Shown piece after piece: positions 62,939 through 64,000 of a stretch of 64,000 bases of DNA. This DNA is from Phycicoccus sp. CSK15P-2 (GTDB lineage Bacteria > Actinomycetota > Actinomycetes > Actinomycetales > Dermatophilaceae): positions 1 through 64,000 of the forward strand of contig NZ_JAFDVE010000002.1 in NCBI RefSeq assembly GCF_016888005.1. Reading direction: 5' to 3'. The translations under genes and the position numbers were made by a program. Position 1 is the first letter of the stretch, and every line of letters starts with the position of its first letter. The notes beneath the pieces were generated by a model, which ran no database searches, was not told the origin of the DNA, and worked only from the letters and a program-made list of their open reading frames with translations.

Positions 62939-63649
62939 ATGACAGGACGAGGGGACGGGATCCGGCCCCGGCCGGACGCGGCCGCGGCGTACGGGGCGAT
63001 GCTTGCCGAGCAGCTCCGCCAGGGAGGGCTGGCCGAGCCACGGGTGCGGGTGGTCGTCGCCGACCTCCTCGACCACGTCCGCACCACGGGCGAGGACCCG
63101 GTGCAGGCCTTCGGGCAGCCCGCCGACTATGCCCGCGCATGGGTTCGGCCGCTCTCGCGTTGGCGGGTGCTCGGGCGGGCCGTCGCCACCGCCGTTGGGG
63201 CCGTCGGGATGTTCGCTGCCGTCACCGCCTTCTTCCGGGGTGGCTCGTGGTCGGCGAGGATGTCGGTGACGATCGGCGACCTCGTCGTCCTGGCCGTCTT
63301 CGCCCTCGGGGCCGGGGTCCTGCCGTGGACCCTCGAGCTGTGGCTGGGGCATCGCGCGGCGCGACGGGTCGGCCGTCGGCCACGGGTGCCGGACGTCGTC
63401 ATCCGGGCCGGGGTGATGCTTCTGGTCCTCGGGCTGCTGTTCACCGTCTTCACGGCGTTCGACCCCGAGGTGTGGGAGCCCGTCGTTCTCGGCCCACCCC
63501 GTCCCGTCGTCTTCGTCGTGGGCATGGTCGTGGCGGCCGTGCTCTCCATGGTGCGCCAGCCACGTTCGCCCGCCCTGCCGCGGCTTCCAGGAACGCCGGA
63601 GCGGTGGTGGGAGCGGACCCCGGGCCGCCCGGGTCGCCGACGCCGCTGA
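62939..63649 (+). CDS. HAAS-type membrane protein linked to PadR
   Basis: A 236-residue protein. The N-terminal 60 residues (AAYGAMLAEQLRQGG, VVADLLDHVRTTGEDPVQAFG) match the HAAS signalling domain that accompanies PadR regulators. Four hydrophobic segments follow (about residues 78-95, 108-128, 155-175 and 185-200), and the protein ends in a basic tail. Function is unknown; it probably senses or exports something under PadR control. GGAGGG lies five bases before the ATG. Confidence 0.75.
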   Translation: MTGRGDGIRPRPDAAAAYGAMLAEQLRQGGLAEPRVRVVVADLLDHVRTTGEDPVQAFGQPADYARAWVRPLSRWRVLGRAVATAVGAVGMFAAVTAFFRGGSWSARMSVTIGDLVVLAVFALGAGVLPWTLELWLGHRAARRVGRRPRVPDVVIRAGVMLLVLGLLFTVFTAFDPEVWEPVVLGPPRPVVFVVGMVVAAVLSMVRQPRSPALPRLPGTPERWWERTPGRPGRRRR

Positions 63650-63700
63650 GCCGGATGGGGAGCGACGGCGTCGGGGCCGGCACGTAGGCTGGTCCGCGAG

Positions 63701-64000
63701 ATGAGCACCCTCTTCGACGGCCTGGACTTCGGCGGGCAGGACCCGCACCACGACCCCGCCGCCCGGGCGAGCGCGCACGCCGCGCTCGTCAACGAGGCCG
63801 GGGTGCCGACGTGGGCGGAGGCCGCCGCCGCGGGCTCCGGCCCGGACGGGGGGCGGGCGGGCCGCCCCGACGCCGAGGTGCTCCTCGCCGGGCTCAACCC
63901 CCAGCAGCGCGAGGCGGTGCTCCACGAGGGGCCGCCGCTGCTCATCGTCGCGGGTGCCGGCTCCGGGAAGACCCGGGTGCTCACCCACCGGATCGCCCAC
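63701..64000 (+). CDS. UvrD/PcrA-type ATP-dependent DNA helicase (3' truncated)
   Basis: The first 100 codons of a superfamily 1 helicase, running off the window. After a poorly conserved N-terminal extension (about 65 residues) come [20 protein letters not shown] (the Q-motif) and [20 protein letters not shown], which contains the Walker A GAGSGKT. PcrA/UvrD helicases act in nucleotide excision repair and in clearing RecA or stalled polymerase. TAGGCT at 63685-63690 lies ten bases before the ATG, leaving a leader of only a few bases. Confidence 0.9.
   Translation, partial: MSTLFDGLDFGGQDPHHDPAARASAHAALVNEAGVPTWAEAAAAGSGPDGGRAGRPDAEVLLAGLNPQQREAVLHEGPPLLIVAGAGSGKTRVLTHRIAH

Overview
The window is very G+C-rich actinobacterial DNA. 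WhiB and DUF3817 proteins, lipid II isoglutaminyl synthase (MurT/GatD), a PrimPol-type LigD polymerase and a REP13E12/DUF222 HNH protein all point to Actinomycetota. Gene order and content fit Micrococcales, perhaps Intrasporangiaceae; that placement is inferred from content, not computed. The chromosome is compact: many neighbouring genes overlap by ATGA or GTGA, and about seventeen genes carry a TANNNT-like -10 hexamer 6-7 bases before the start codon, which suggests widespread leaderless mRNAs.

1-10.2 kb: a nucleoside hydrolase tail with ribokinase, an acyl-CoA oxidase, a THUMP-like methyltransferase, groES-groEL under two CIRCE operators, an amino-acid racemase, and a self-regulated padR-ABC-FtsX operon. 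10.2-17.8 kb: an S4 RNA-binding protein, a WhiB3/WhiD-type regulator, guaB, a beta-lactamase-fold lipoprotein, a VanZ/YdcF fusion membrane protein, a P1 peptidase and a TIGR03083-type protein. 17.9-32.2 kb: a DHA2 efflux pump, guaB3, a succinate-semialdehyde dehydrogenase with a GMC oxidoreductase, a glutaredoxin-like protein, a two-gene ABC exporter whose halves carry complementary defects, a MOSC protein, SURF1, DUF3817 and guaA. IMP-to-GMP genes (guaB, guaB3, guaA) are therefore spread over about 20 kb.

32.2-42.6 kb is the main accessory locus. A secreted DNRLRE/FG-GAP protein is divergent from a 2227-residue secreted RHS protein that ends in a HINT self-cleavage domain and a short, lower-G+C toxin domain with an ADP-ribosyltransferase-like HYT motif. 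A 103-residue putative immunity gene overlaps it by four bases.

42.7-55.5 kb: a monoacylglycerol-lipase-like hydrolase, murT-gatD, a flippase-like membrane protein with a PIG-L deacetylase, a divergent glycosyltransferase with a Nudix hydrolase, a PspC envelope-stress module (PspC/LiaF-like protein, PspC-fused histidine kinase, LuxR regulator), and an AtoE-type fatty-acid transporter gene broken by one in-frame TGA at a conserved Trp codon. 55.5-64 kb is rich in nucleic-acid repair and rescue functions: UDG family 5, an HNH/DUF222 protein behind LexA-like boxes, a LigD-type polymerase, ArfB, and the start of a UvrD/PcrA helicase, along with a quinone oxidoreductase, an acetyltransferase and a second padR operon whose promoter layout mirrors the first. 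No tRNA, rRNA, CRISPR array, insertion sequence or prophage was recognised. No gene-free stretch exceeds 300 bases.
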